A stretch of DNA of 64,000 nucleotides from Nitrospirales bacterium (lineage in GTDB: Bacteria > Nitrospirota > Nitrospiria > Nitrospirales > UBA8639): contig BQIV01000003.1 in assembly GCA_021604005.1 (NCBI GenBank), positions 1 through 64,000 on the forward strand, written 5' to 3'. Made by a program: the position numbers and the translations under genes. Under the pieces are notes generated by a model, which saw only the letters and a list, made by a program, of their open reading frames with translations, did not search any database and had not been told where the DNA came from. Shown in pieces: positions 16,729 to 25,386 of this stretch (its first letter is position 1; each line of letters starts with the position of its first letter).

Positions 16729-17163
16729 ATGAAGAGACCCACCGCCAACGTGATCGCGAGCCTATCAATAATCAGTGTATCTATATTCTCTGGATGTTCA
16801 GGTCCTCAGCCTGTTCTTTATCCGAATCACGTTCTACAGGATGGTGGTACTGAACAAGCAGAACAAGACATTGCAGTTTGCGAAGAACTTGCTGAAGAAT
16901 ATGTCAAGAAAGGCAGCGCCGGTGAGCATGTTGCCGGTCAGACGGTTGGAGGCGGGGCGGTTGGTGCGGCATCAGGTGCAGTTGGTGGGGCAATCGCAGG
17001 AAATGTCGGGCTTGGGTCGGCTATTGGGGCGGCTGTCGGTGCGACCCAAGGTTTATTGCGTGGGATTTTTACATCTGGAGGGGCAGAAGCCAATCCCACA
17101 TATCGAAAGTTTGTCAATCGCTGTTTAAGAGAAAAAGGGTACGAACCTATAGGGTGGGAGTAA
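16729..17163 (+). CDS. Glycine-zipper lipoprotein
   Basis: The 144-aa product has a lipoprotein signal (VIASLSIISVSIFSGC, Cys about 23) and a glycine-zipper stretch (about 69-112, GGGAVGAASGAVGGAIAG...) of the kind found in small envelope proteins that insert in or oligomerise at membranes. Two conserved cysteines (VCEEL and NRCLREKGY) flank the zipper. GGAGG nine bases before ATG 16729 sets the start. It is a common hypothetical lipoprotein pattern in Gram-negative genomes; the function is unknown. Confidence 0.8.
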   Translation: MKRPTANVIASLSIISVSIFSGCSGPQPVLYPNHVLQDGGTEQAEQDIAVCEELAEEYVKKGSAGEHVAGQTVGGGAVGAASGAVGGAIAGNVGLGSAIGAAVGATQGLLRGIFTSGGAEANPTYRKFVNRCLREKGYEPIGWE

Positions 17164-17290
17164 TGGACTCTCTATTGAATAGAGCGTCTATCGCAACGCG
17201 ATCAGGAATCACGTTTCATGCTGATAAGTCATGTTAATCAGGATAATTCGATCGACTATGCCATTTAGTCTTACGGAATCTTCTCACTGC

Positions 17291-17325
17291 GAAGCCCCCC
17301 ACGTGTATGCGTAAGAGGCTTCGTC
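17291..17325. terminator. Inverted repeat between converging genes
   Basis: CGAAGCC and GGCTTCG form a perfect 7-bp stem around a loop of about 20 bases. It lies between the plus-strand lipoprotein gene and the minus-strand PEP-CTERM gene, where a bidirectional terminator would be expected, but no long T-run follows. Confidence 0.35.
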
Positions 17326-17374
17326 ATGAAAAAGAGCTATGAGCGTGTGATCAGGATTGTGTGTGAATGCCTTT

Positions 17375-18100
17375 CTATTTGTGTCTCCAGGCGAACATGC
17401 CTGCAAGCCCAGACCCAAGGAGGAGAATCGCCGAAGGTTCTGGCGTCGGTGTTGTTGCCGGTGGAGGTGTGCTGAAATTTAAATTGAAATCACCATGGTT
17501 TGGGGAGTTCTTCAGATAGAGATTGTGTTGTGTCGGTTGTTGTGTCACGTGCCAGGTAAACCACCCCGATCCACCGAGCGTAATGTTTTTGCCGTTGGCT
17601 CCTTCTCCGATTTGAAAAGCCGGCCCGGTACGGCTCAAACTGACTTCTGCGCCATCATACAATCCTGCCCCAGTTAAGATCCCGGAAAAATTGGTGTAAT
17701 AGCTCCATGTGTTGGTATCTACGGGTCCTCCATTCGTGGAGTAGGCCGTTCCGTATAGTTCCTTTTTAGGACTGTTAGGTGGTGCGCTGTTTGTGAATCC
17801 AGAAAAATTTACATCGACGTTCCAGATTCGGTTTGGATCGTCTGCATTCACGACTATTCCTGTTAATGTTGCCGATGTACCTGATTGTGTAAACGAGCCA
17901 GGACTTTGAAAAATAAAATTTGGGCTGAGCGAGCCGTATTCAAGCTCCGGCATCCATAAGCCGTGAGAGTCATTGCCGCTGTGATAGCCGTCGGACGTGG
18001 CATTACTTGTCGAATAGGTTGTGACAGCCCATGCTGTGGGAGAATGTAATAGTATGGCGAATGTTAATACCCCGCACGTCTTGAGTAATCCGTGTTTCAT
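17375..18100 (-). CDS. PEP-CTERM sorted exported protein
   Basis: A 241-aa secreted protein. The N-terminal signal peptide ends at AWA (residue 25). The C-terminus is a textbook PEP-CTERM tripartite tag: PEPSA, a hydrophobic helix (ILLLGSGLAGMFAW) and a basic end (RHK). Proteins with this tag are processed and anchored by an exosortase (EpsH/XrtA) and are usually tied to exopolysaccharide or biofilm matrix. The middle is rich in Ser, Thr, Gly and Asn and has no catalytic motif. No exosortase is encoded in this window. AGGAGG precedes the start. Confidence 0.85.
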   Translation of the reverse strand: MKHGLLKTCGVLTFAILLHSPTAWAVTTYSTSNATSDGYHSGNDSHGLWMPELEYGSLSPNFIFQSPGSFTQSGTSATLTGIVVNADDPNRIWNVDVNFSGFTNSAPPNSPKKELYGTAYSTNGGPVDTNTWSYYTNFSGILTGAGLYDGAEVSLSRTGPAFQIGEGANGKNITLGGSGWFTWHVTQQPTQHNLYLKNSPNHGDFNLNFSTPPPATTPTPEPSAILLLGSGLAGMFAWRHK

Positions 18101-18733
18101 TACTGTTCCTCCTGACCCAACTGGGCTTGGTGAATAATGTATCTGTCGTTGTTGATCGTGTTGTCAGGTTGAGCAAATTTCATGCGAAGTGCTCATAGAA
18201 GAGTCGGGGATATCTTGATCTATGCCGATGGTTTTTGTTGCTGTCGAGTGAGGGCCTTGAAGACTGTTACGAGTGGCGAGGTCATTTCATTCGAGGGAAT
18301 TTATGAAAAGGCGATACAAGGAATGCTGCCAGTTGGGTTTTTCGACCGTATGAATGTAACGTGAAAGTCAAGAATGAAGATGATTGTCGCGTATTCTCTA
18401 TTCAACAACTGTTAAGGCAGGTGACACTTCTGATCTGTCAGCGTATAACTAGAAACGCGTGGATTTGTGTTGAGGATGTATCGGAGTATTTTGGAGAAGA
18501 GTTGCTTTACACGAAAGAAGAATACCGCCAAGAAAGAAAAAAGGAAAAATTTTATAGAGGAAATTTAGGAAATGTTACAAAACAAACATTTCTGGCATTG
18601 CGCGTGTTGGTGGTCAAACGATTTACTCTAGTTGTTGAATCTTTGATTAAAGCCCCCTTTCCCCATCCATGGGGGCGAGGGAAAATTAAGGTGTTCTAAT
18701 TGAAAGTTGAAATGCTATAGGATGTGACAATCG
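18101..18733. other. Intergenic region without a supported gene
   Basis: Two open frames (18182-18364 and 18361-18699, plus strand) overlap by four bases but show no recognisable domain, and the second is very basic and AT-biased. A small palindrome CCCCAT-cc-ATGGGG lies near 18661-18674. I see nothing else. Confidence 0.35.
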
Positions 18734-18982
18734 TTAGCCTTTGATTTTGCGGTAAGCAAATAACAGAAGCAATGCGCCGCCGATGGCAATGCCAAAGCTT
18801 CGAATATCAAACCCTGAGACTTCTCCATAACCCAACGATGTGCTGATGAACCCTCCGACCGTGGCGCCGGCGATTCCGATCAGGATGGTGATGATGAAGC
18901 CTCCAGGATCTTTGCCGGGCATCAAGATCTTTGCCAGGATGCCCGCAATCAATCCAAAGACGATCCAGGAGAGTATTCCCAT
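18734..18982 (-). CDS. GlsB/YeaQ/YmgE-family small membrane protein
   Basis: The 82-aa protein has three hydrophobic helices with the conserved family features: WIVFGLIAGILAK...MPGKDPGGF near the N-terminus, IGIAGATVGGFI in the middle and a C-terminal helix ending in YRKIKG. Members are called transglycosylase-associated or stress-response proteins; their biochemical function is not known. It sits next to DUF2959 and DUF2780 genes, also commonly stress- or envelope-associated. Confidence 0.9.
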   Translation of the reverse strand: MGILSWIVFGLIAGILAKILMPGKDPGGFIITILIGIAGATVGGFISTSLGYGEVSGFDIRSFGIAIGGALLLLFAYRKIKG

Positions 18983-19029
18983 GAGTATTTCCTTTATCTA
19001 GAGGAGTCGCTCTGTACATTCAACATCTC

Positions 19030-19698
19030 TTACTGTTCTTTTGCCATAGTCGAAATGAACGAATCGGCTTCTTGAATCGACGCTTCCATTTCTTTAATCA
19101 AGGACGAAATATCGCTTTCGACGGCGACTAATTCATTCTTGAGTGACGCAATAGCTTTGGCATTCAAATTGTGTTTCAGGAACAGGACTTGATCTTTGAA
19201 CGCCGCCATTACCGGGTCCATTTTCTTTTCTGCGCGTTTCATGGCCTTGATGAGTTGAGCGTACTGCTTCTGCGTGTGATCAAGTTTTTGCTGGCTTGTA
19301 CGGCGGAGATTAGCGTTGGAATATTCTTCCAATTCGGCTTTCCACTCCGTGAACAAGGCTTCCGAGACATCTTCCACCGAGGCCACACGGTCATGAACTG
19401 CCTGAGCTCTTTGTTCGCTTTGTTCGTATTCCGCGCTCAATTTGTCGTATTTGTCTTGAAGGTCTCCGCCTTGAAAGTTTAACACCGATGAAAACCGTTC
19501 AAGCGCCGACTTGAATTGTTCCTTGGCGTCGGCTTGTGCATCGCGAGCTTTTTCAACATCGGAAACGAGGATGTCGCGTTTGTGATAGCCCATTTTTTCC
19601 ATGGCCTCGTAATAGACCGTTTGACAGCCGGTCAACGAGAGGACGACGAGGCTTGCGAGCCACATTTGCAAGATGCGTGAAGCAAAACGTATATTCAT
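19030..19698 (-). CDS. DUF2959-family lipoprotein
   Basis: A 222-aa predicted lipoprotein. The signal sequence (RILQMWLASLVVLSLTGC, Cys about 23) is followed by QTVYYEAMEKMGYHKRDILV, the characteristic opening of DUF2959, and a long helical coiled coil (about 50-215). The start at 19698 is chosen for the signal peptide and the upstream GAGGAGA; a longer frame to 19764 adds residues that spoil the signal. The function of the family is unknown. Confidence 0.85.
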   Translation of the reverse strand: MNIRFASRILQMWLASLVVLSLTGCQTVYYEAMEKMGYHKRDILVSDVEKARDAQADAKEQFKSALERFSSVLNFQGGDLQDKYDKLSAEYEQSEQRAQAVHDRVASVEDVSEALFTEWKAELEEYSNANLRRTSQQKLDHTQKQYAQLIKAMKRAEKKMDPVMAAFKDQVLFLKHNLNAKAIASLKNELVAVESDISSLIKEMEASIQEADSFISTMAKEQ

Positions 19699-19809
19699 GG
19701 ACGAGAGTCTCCTCGGTCTAAAAAACACCTGATGGATGATGGCAATGTCGGCATTGTCGAACATGAGAGTTCCCCAGCTCTTGCTAGCAAGAACCAGAGA
19801 ACGAAACGC

Positions 19810-20229
19810 TTATGTGCTGGGACTTAAGACCTTTTCAAGCAAGTTTTTTACGCCGTCGCCGCCCTGGTTTTGTACATATTGCAAGACTTGGGGAACAAAT
19901 TTTCCGACCATCTCGGCATCCAATCCGAGTTTCGAAAATCCACCAGCTAAGGTTGCAAGCGAACCCAGTCCGCCGGCATTTTCACCGAGACTCGACGCAA
20001 GGCCGCCCAGCATCCCCATCACTCCGCCTCCACTGTCGCCCCCGCCATCGGCTGAGGGAGCGGCGCTTATGAGATTCCCAATGCCAGGCACCGCATCGGC
20101 AATTTGTTGAAATTCACTGGTGCCTAGCTGCTCTTTGGCCATGTTAAAGAGCATGCCGGCACCACCCTTTGCCTGATCTTCGTTGACTCCGAGATTGCTG
20201 GTCAACATCTGAACAAGTTCCATCATCAT
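19810..20229 (-). CDS. DUF2780-like hypothetical protein
   Basis: The 139-aa protein starts with MELVQMLTSNLGVNEDQAKGGAGMLFNMAKEQL, the usual DUF2780 opening, followed by a glycine-rich linker and a C-terminal helical half (KFVPQVLQYVQNQGGDGVKNLLEKVL). No signal peptide is seen in this reading. Three consecutive ATG codons follow GGAGG, and the second or third has the best spacing. The function is unknown. The neighbours suggest an envelope or stress context. Confidence 0.78.
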   Translation of the reverse strand: MMMELVQMLTSNLGVNEDQAKGGAGMLFNMAKEQLGTSEFQQIADAVPGIGNLISAAPSADGGGDSGGGVMGMLGGLASSLGENAGGLGSLATLAGGFSKLGLDAEMVGKFVPQVLQYVQNQGGDGVKNLLEKVLSPST

Positions 20230-20299
20230 GATCCTCCTTCGAATGGGTTTGTCGTGTGAGGTGAAGAGTGTCGTAGAGGGGGGTAAGGGATATTGTAGG

Positions 20300-22759
20300 C
20301 TATTTCCACGCCGGAGTCATGTCTCCGGATAAGTTTTTCCAATACGGTACCCAGGCCAATGTTGTCAGGCGCATAGAAATATTTGTCTTTTTGGGCCTGA
20401 TCGTGATGGACTCAAGCTCCTCGGCCTGTTCATCCCATTGAAGGGCCAGGCGGTCTGTGTCCTCTTGGAATTGAGCATCGAGATCGACGAGCCGTTCCCG
20501 CAGGGCTTCTACCGTGTCGCCGGCTCTTGCAACATCTTTCGCTTCTTTCATGGATCGTCCAACGCCTCGAATCGCGGTGGTGGCTCGACCCATTGATGAT
20601 CGACTCATGGTTTTCCGCCCCAGAAAGGCTGATAACAGCGTTGCGCCAAACGAAATGACTGTTTGCATTTTCTGTTGCTTGGCTTGCTCGGCCTCGCGCT
20701 CAACGGCTTGTTCCGCGCGACGAATGCGTTCTTCGAGCGTGGCAATCTTTGGCGCATATTTTCTGCGGAGACGTTCGGTAGCTTCGTCGCGTTGCTCGTG
20801 TGAACGTTGTTGGACCCGAATGCGAAAGTCACGTTCGGATTCGTCAGGTTCCGAGGTGATCTTGAGAGCCGGACTTTTCCAGAGTTCGAGCGTTTTATTC
20901 CGGTAGACCCAATTTTTAAAGTCTTTTTCCCATTTCTTGTACTGTTTTGCGTTACCTGCGGCCGTTGCAATCGGCGAATAGGTGGCGCTTTCTTCTGGCC
21001 GCTTCTCCAGATCGTCAGGGTCGATCTCGGTCTCTTCGACCTTGTCCCAGTCGACCGGGATAGGATCGTCAGTGATGGGAACGAGTCCTGTGACATCACG
21101 TACCACGTCTACCTTTGTTTTGGTTTGCACATAGTGAACGGAAGCCGAGGCCAGTAATCGTGGCTGGTAGACGAGGATTGTGTCATCGGGTTGAGTGCTT
21201 CGTGTGGGAACGAAAACCTGTGCAATGCCTAAAGGGAGAACCGGCCGTTGTGTGGTCTCCATCTCGCGACCTGGTTGTGTAGCTTTCATTGACTGTGGCG
21301 TAGCTGGAACTGTCGCTGTCTCCTTCTCTGGCGTCGTATGCCGGTTTTTATATGGATCCATCAGAGTCTTGATTTGTGTCCTGGTCAGTGGGCCACGCAG
21401 ATACGAGAGTGCCCAGCGGGTTTCGAATATTTCGGGCGCATCGTCGTGGACATTGTTCATGAGAAAGACACGGCTACCCAATCGAGAGAGCGTTCGCTCC
21501 ATCTGCTTTCGATTCATGGCTTTGCCAGCTTCTGAGGCGGCTCCCTCAAGGCCATCCAGGACTCGTGCCATGTCGCGTTCTGTTTGCAAGCGTCCGATAA
21601 ACCATGTGCCGGCATTGCCGAGACCTTTGTAATCCAGGTCGACGGGGTTTTGGGTAGCCAAGACGGTGCCGACGCCGAAGGCTCGTGCTTGCTTGAGCAG
21701 GGTGAGCAGCGGGGCTTTCGAGGGCGGGTTTTTCACCGGCGGGAAATAGCCAAACACCTCATCCATGTAGACAAGCGCGCGGAGACTGGTCGTGCCGGAT
21801 TGCGTTCGCATCCAACTCACCATTTGACTCAAGAGTAGCGTGACGATGAACATGCGTTCCGTGTCGCGTAAGTGCGCAATCGAGAAAATGGCGATACGGG
21901 GTTTACCATCCGACGTATAGAGGAGTTGATCGATGTCCAGCGGCTGCCCTTCGAGCCAGGTCGAAAACCCCGGTGCGCCTAGAAGATTGTTAAACTTCAT
22001 GGCGAGCGTAAACCGGTCTTTCGACGGATAAAAAGACTCCACATCCAATACCCCGATGGTCTGGACCGGTGGATTCTGTACATGGCCGATGAGTTGAGCC
22101 AGGTCCAAGTCTTGCCCCAGTTTCCAGACATGTCCGAGAATGGTTGAGAGTAAGATATGGTCGCGACTTTGTAGCGGGTCGGCGTCAAGGCCGACGAGGC
22201 TCAACAGGCTGGTGGCGGTGCTGCTGATTCGTTCGCCGAAGAGTTCGGTGTCTTCGAGGATCGATGCGGGAGGCGCCGAAAACGATTTGAGAATGGAGAT
22301 CGGTAATCCCGCCGTACTCCCGGGAGTGTAAATGGCAAAGTCCGCGGCGTTCCGCAAACGTTGAATGCGTTTGCCGCTTTGGTTCCAAGCTTTCAAGCCT
22401 TTCTTCCATTTCTCGGCCTCCTGCTGAGCATATTCCACGGTCGAGAAGCCTTGTTTCTGTGCATCATCCTCATTGATCCACGGTTCAAAGTCCTGTCCTT
22501 TAAGCTTGGGAAATGTGAGTAAAAGATTCGAGAGGTCACCTTTGGGGTCGATGACCAGGGCGGGAATACCGTCAATGGCCGCTTCTTCTAGCAAGCCGAT
22601 ACAGAGCCCCGTTTTTCCGCTGCCAGTCATCCCTACGCACACGGCATGGGTCACGAGGTCTTTGGAGTCATAGAGCAGAACTCCAGGGTTAGGCGTTTTC
22701 GTGTCTAAGTCATACGGGCGTCCAAGATACAACGCGCCAAGTTTTTCGAAGTCTTGCAT
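20300..22759 (-). CDS. HerA/VirB4-like ATPase with C-terminal coiled coil
   Basis: This 819-aa protein is a hexameric-type P-loop ATPase related to the HerA-FtsK superfamily (DUF87/DUF853-like). Walker A is GMTGSGKT (43-50), followed by ALVIDPKGDLSNLL; Walker B is ALVYMDEVFGYFPP, and a VLATQNPVDLDYKGL sensor-like block follows. The C-terminal third has a charged coiled coil (ERIRRAEQAVEREAEQAKQQ) around a short apolar stretch (VISFGATLLSAFLG) that may touch the membrane. ATG 22759 is preferred because the 90-residue extension to 23029 has no similarity and AAAGGA precedes this ATG. Homologues are widespread but poorly characterised; a DNA-translocation role is inferred from the superfamily. 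Confidence 0.82.
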   Translation of the reverse strand: MQDFEKLGALYLGRPYDLDTKTPNPGVLLYDSKDLVTHAVCVGMTGSGKTGLCIGLLEEAAIDGIPALVIDPKGDLSNLLLTFPKLKGQDFEPWINEDDAQKQGFSTVEYAQQEAEKWKKGLKAWNQSGKRIQRLRNAADFAIYTPGSTAGLPISILKSFSAPPASILEDTELFGERISSTATSLLSLVGLDADPLQSRDHILLSTILGHVWKLGQDLDLAQLIGHVQNPPVQTIGVLDVESFYPSKDRFTLAMKFNNLLGAPGFSTWLEGQPLDIDQLLYTSDGKPRIAIFSIAHLRDTERMFIVTLLLSQMVSWMRTQSGTTSLRALVYMDEVFGYFPPVKNPPSKAPLLTLLKQARAFGVGTVLATQNPVDLDYKGLGNAGTWFIGRLQTERDMARVLDGLEGAASEAGKAMNRKQMERTLSRLGSRVFLMNNVHDDAPEIFETRWALSYLRGPLTRTQIKTLMDPYKNRHTTPEKETATVPATPQSMKATQPGREMETTQRPVLPLGIAQVFVPTRSTQPDDTILVYQPRLLASASVHYVQTKTKVDVVRDVTGLVPITDDPIPVDWDKVEETEIDPDDLEKRPEESATYSPIATAAGNAKQYKKWEKDFKNWVYRNKTLELWKSPALKITSEPDESERDFRIRVQQRSHEQRDEATERLRRKYAPKIATLEERIRRAEQAVEREAEQAKQQKMQTVISFGATLLSAFLGRKTMSRSSMGRATTAIRGVGRSMKEAKDVARAGDTVEALRERLVDLDAQFQEDTDRLALQWDEQAEELESITIRPKKTNISMRLTTLAWVPYWKNLSGDMTPAWK

Positions 22760-23275
22760 CGACTCAATCCTTTCAACAACGTTCTGCGAGTCGTGTCGCG
22801 TATGGTCTGGGATACGGGAGTCCTGTGTCCGAACGCATTGCATCATAACGTAGAGGCAATTCTCAAGCTTGGACACCTGTAATGGATATAGCAGAAGGGG
22901 TAAGGCCGCAACAAAAAATATGTGTTGAGTGGGGGGACGGCGAGCAACGACCGTGTCCAAGGGCACCTGTAATGGATGTGAACGAAGGATTAATATGTCA
23001 ACGGAAAAAGGTCTATTGTGCATTCTCAAGGCTGCCAGTGTGATGAAAGATCACGTAAGCAGAAGCAAGAACTCTTTCAGTATTTCCATGTGAATTGCTA
23101 TATAGACACACTGTTTCAGGTGTGTGTCAAAGGATTATATAAAAGTAATGTGAGTAGTACGTGATTCATTTAGCCCTCGTGACATTGAGGTTAATCATCT
23201 TTAGTTGAATTCCTGGCATTTCTGCGTTTGTCCAAAGAGGCTGAATGATGTATAGTTATACACATAAAGAGGTGT
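22760..23275. other. Intergenic region with a 14-bp direct repeat and the TA promoter
   Basis: CACCTGTAATGGAT occurs at 22875-22888 and again at 22965-22978, exactly 90 bases apart; similarity extends weakly on both sides (GAAGG downstream). No gene is supported. The right end carries the promoter-operator of the first toxin-antitoxin pair. Confidence 0.5.
23228..23261 (+). promoter_or_regulatory. Promoter with overlapping palindromic operator, first PIN TA pair
   Basis: A -35 TTGTCC (23228-23233) and a -10 TATAGT (23251-23256) are separated by 17 bases. The -10 lies inside GTATA-gt-TATAC (23250-23261), an inverted repeat suited to autorepression by the antitoxin dimer. Confidence 0.6.
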
Positions 23276-23485
23276 ATGAACATGAGAACGAATGTTGTGT
23301 TGGACGATCAGTTAGTTCAAGAAGCCTTCAAGTATGCCAAGGGGAAAACCAAACGTGAGTTGGTGCACCAAGCCCTTCAAGAATTTGTCGAGCATCATCG
23401 TCGAATGGATGTGAGGGAGATCAGAGGGAAAGTCCGTATTCGTCGGGGGTACGATCATAAAATACTTCGGACGGGAGTGCGCTGA
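23276..23485 (+). CDS. VapB-type antitoxin
   Basis: This 69-aa protein matches the short VapB antitoxins whose N-terminus is M(R)TNVVLDDxLVxEA, a ribbon-helix-helix-like DNA-binding segment, followed by TKRELVHQALQEFV and a basic tail that wraps the toxin. It lies two bases before a PIN toxin gene. Start ATG 23276 or 23282; the latter has better spacing from GAGGT. It should neutralise the RNase and repress the shared promoter through the GTATA/TATAC repeat upstream. Confidence 0.88.
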   Translation: MNMRTNVVLDDQLVQEAFKYAKGKTKRELVHQALQEFVEHHRRMDVREIRGKVRIRRGYDHKILRTGVR

Positions 23486-23487
23486 GA

Positions 23488-23886
23488 ATGTATTTGGTCG
23501 ATACGTCGGTCTGGCTCGATTTTTTTCGGAATCAACCGACCCAAGCCGCCAAAAAGTTTGAAGACATTCTTGATCGAAATCTTTCGTTTGGAATTACGAG
23601 CCATATTTATCAAGAGACTTTGCAAGGGGCGAATTCTCCTAAAGACTTTTTGAATCTCCAAGCGTACTTGTCCACTCAAAAATTTTATCATCCTGAGGAT
23701 CCGATTCTCAGCTATGAAAAAGCTGCAGAATTGTATGTCCATTGTCGTCGGAAGGGAATCACTATTCGAAGTACCATTGATTGCCTGATTGCGCAAATCG
23801 CGATCGAACAGAAGCTGTATGTGCTGCATCGTGATCGAGATTTCACCAAAATGGCTGAAGTGGTTGGTGATTTGCAAATGGCCTAG
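23488..23886 (+). CDS. VapC-type PIN-domain ribonuclease toxin
   Basis: A 132-aa PIN domain. The metal-binding acidic residues are visible: D5 in MYLVDTSVWLDFF, E in YQETLQG, D in RSTIDCLIAQIA, and D in LHRDRDFTKMA. The order and length are normal for VapC toxins, which cleave tRNA or rRNA when freed from the antitoxin. It is co-transcribed with the upstream VapB-like gene. Confidence 0.92.
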   Translation: MYLVDTSVWLDFFRNQPTQAAKKFEDILDRNLSFGITSHIYQETLQGANSPKDFLNLQAYLSTQKFYHPEDPILSYEKAAELYVHCRRKGITIRSTIDCLIAQIAIEQKLYVLHRDRDFTKMAEVVGDLQMA

Positions 23887-24233
23887 ATGAATGCCATGGG
23901 TTCGCGAAGCTCGTCATGCATACGGTGTTTGACCATTGACATGGTGCGAAGGACGCTTCTCTCTCACCAGGAGAGTAAATAGGAGGAGAGAGAGTGTATT
24001 CTTGAACGTGATACGTGCGGCGTACCGGTCGGTCAGGTTAAAGAAGCTGAAGGAGTCAGATGTAGGCATAAGTGGTCTTCCTTGGCGGAGACGTATCTCA
24101 GAGTCTGATCGCATAATCATGAGTTGTTAGCGATGTCTAACGCATAGATACCTTATGAGAATTTTATTGAAAAACTATTATGGTCACAATATAATGACTA
24201 ATATAGTCAAAATAAATTTGCAAGGAGAATACT
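23887..24233. other. Intergenic region between two TA pairs
   Basis: Open frames occur on both strands (23914-24120 minus, 23936-24130 plus) but neither has a recognisable product or a convincing start. The right part holds the promoter of the second TA pair. Confidence 0.4.
24167..24209 (+). promoter_or_regulatory. Promoter and operator of the Phd/PIN pair
   Basis: TTGAAA (24167-24172), 17 bases, then a consensus TATAAT (24190-24195). Overlapping the last base of the -10 is TGACTA-ATA-TAGTCA (24195-24209), a perfect 6-bp inverted repeat at the position expected for antitoxin autoregulation. Confidence 0.72.
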
Positions 24234-24527
24234 ATGAAGACGACGCCGGTTTCTGAGTTAAAAGCCACGTTGAGCGAACAGCTTTCTAGAGTCAAAGCCG
24301 GAGAAGAAGTTATTGTGACGGAGCGAGGAAAGCCGATTGCGAAGATTATTCCTCTTGATGTGGGAAAACTTAGCTTGTCTGCTCATGTATCCGAATTAGC
24401 GAGGAGCGGACTTGTTCGATTGGGAGGAGGAAAGATTCCGAAAGACGTGTGGAAGCTTCCTCGCCCTGTCGATAAGCAGGGCCGTGGGTTGAAAGTGCTT
24501 CTTGATGAGCGAGAGGATGGGCGATGA
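24234..24527 (+). CDS. Phd/YefM-family antitoxin
   Basis: A 97-aa antitoxin. The N-terminal Phd/YefM fold (KTTPVSELKATLSEQLSRVKAGEEVIVTERGKPIAKIIP) dimerises and binds the operator. The C-terminal half (about 55-97) is the toxin-binding tail. AAGGAG precedes the ATG at proper distance. Its stop overlaps the toxin start by four bases (ATGA), so the two are translationally coupled. Confidence 0.93.
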   Translation: MKTTPVSELKATLSEQLSRVKAGEEVIVTERGKPIAKIIPLDVGKLSLSAHVSELARSGLVRLGGGKIPKDVWKLPRPVDKQGRGLKVLLDEREDGR

Positions 24528-24946
24528 AGTTTTGGGATACGTCTGCGTTACTTCCCATATGTCTTCAGGAACCTCAAACCACTCAAGTCAAGAACCTGAT
24601 CAAACAGGATGATAATATCGTGGCTTGGTGGGGTACATTGGTTGAAGGGTATTCAGCGTTCGCCCGCCTTCGCCGTGAAGAAGTCTTGACCGAGAAAGAT
24701 GAGTTTCAGTCACGGCAGATTCTTACTCGTTTAGCTGGTGTTTGGACGGAAGTTCGACCGAGTAATCCTGTTCGTGATCATGCTGGACGAGTGCTGCTTC
24801 TCCACCCTCTGAGGGCAGCAGATGCACTGCAGTTGGCTGCGGCTTTAGTTTGGTCTGGCCGCCAAACCACGTATTCAGGGTTTGTCTGTCTGGATCATCG
24901 ATTGCGTGAGGCTGCACGTCGAGAGGGGTTTCAGGTACTGCCGTAG
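24524..24946 (+). CDS. PIN-domain toxin paired with a Phd-type antitoxin
   Basis: The 140-aa PIN domain has FWDTSALLPI (D5), the conserved glutamate in LVEGYSAFARL, the aspartate in RAADALQLAAAL and the terminal CLDHRLREAA aspartate. All four metal ligands are present. It is a VapC-like endoribonuclease whose partner is of the Phd fold rather than VapB, a common combination. It overlaps the antitoxin gene. Confidence 0.92.
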   Translation: MKFWDTSALLPICLQEPQTTQVKNLIKQDDNIVAWWGTLVEGYSAFARLRREEVLTEKDEFQSRQILTRLAGVWTEVRPSNPVRDHAGRVLLLHPLRAADALQLAAALVWSGRQTTYSGFVCLDHRLREAARREGFQVLP

Positions 24947-24966
24947 TCGGGTTGGGATATTGATCC

Positions 24967-25386
24967 TCACCTTCCATCATCAGCATCGCGAATCAGCGTA
25001 CGCACCACATGTCGTTCAGCACGCGGCCCATCGAATTCACAGAAAAAGATGTTCTGCCAGCGAGATAAACCTAATTGCCCATCAATGATCGGAATCGTTT
25101 TTGATGGACCGACAAGGCCAGCTTTCAGATGGGAATCGCCATTGCCATCCTGTGTATCGTGTAGCCACACGCCTGGAGTAAACCAGTGAGCGGAGAAGAT
25201 TGACGACATCAAAGGGAGGCTGTCGTCCCAGTTTTCTTGGACCATGATAGCGACCGTCGCCCCTTGAACCAATGCATGCATAACTCCATTTTTGATGCCG
25301 CACTGTTCAAGAATTATACAAACAGTTTCAATGATAGTGAGCAGTTGCTCGTGCTGTGTGGTTTGTGGGGTGATCGTCTTGTACAT
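24967..25386 (-). CDS. YjbQ/UPF0047-family protein
   Basis: A 139-aa single-domain protein with the family signature GDSHLKAGLVGPSKTIPIIDGQLGLSRWQNIFFCEFDGPR, which contains the proposed active-site residues. The N-terminal half (GATVAIMVQENWDD) is more divergent than usual. Members are annotated as secondary thiamine-phosphate synthase-like; the in vivo role is not settled. It converges with the PIN toxin gene. Confidence 0.87.
   Translation of the reverse strand: MYKTITPQTTQHEQLLTIIETVCIILEQCGIKNGVMHALVQGATVAIMVQENWDDSLPLMSSIFSAHWFTPGVWLHDTQDGNGDSHLKAGLVGPSKTIPIIDGQLGLSRWQNIFFCEFDGPRAERHVVRTLIRDADDGR

Noticed and set aside
18361-18699. 112-codon plus-strand frame
   Set aside because: Begins with GTG, is strongly basic and AT-biased, shows no domain and ends in a low-complexity GC-rich palindrome; looks like chance.
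23914-24130. Overlapping frames on both strands between the TA pairs
   Set aside because: They mirror each other and neither has a ribosome site or domain.
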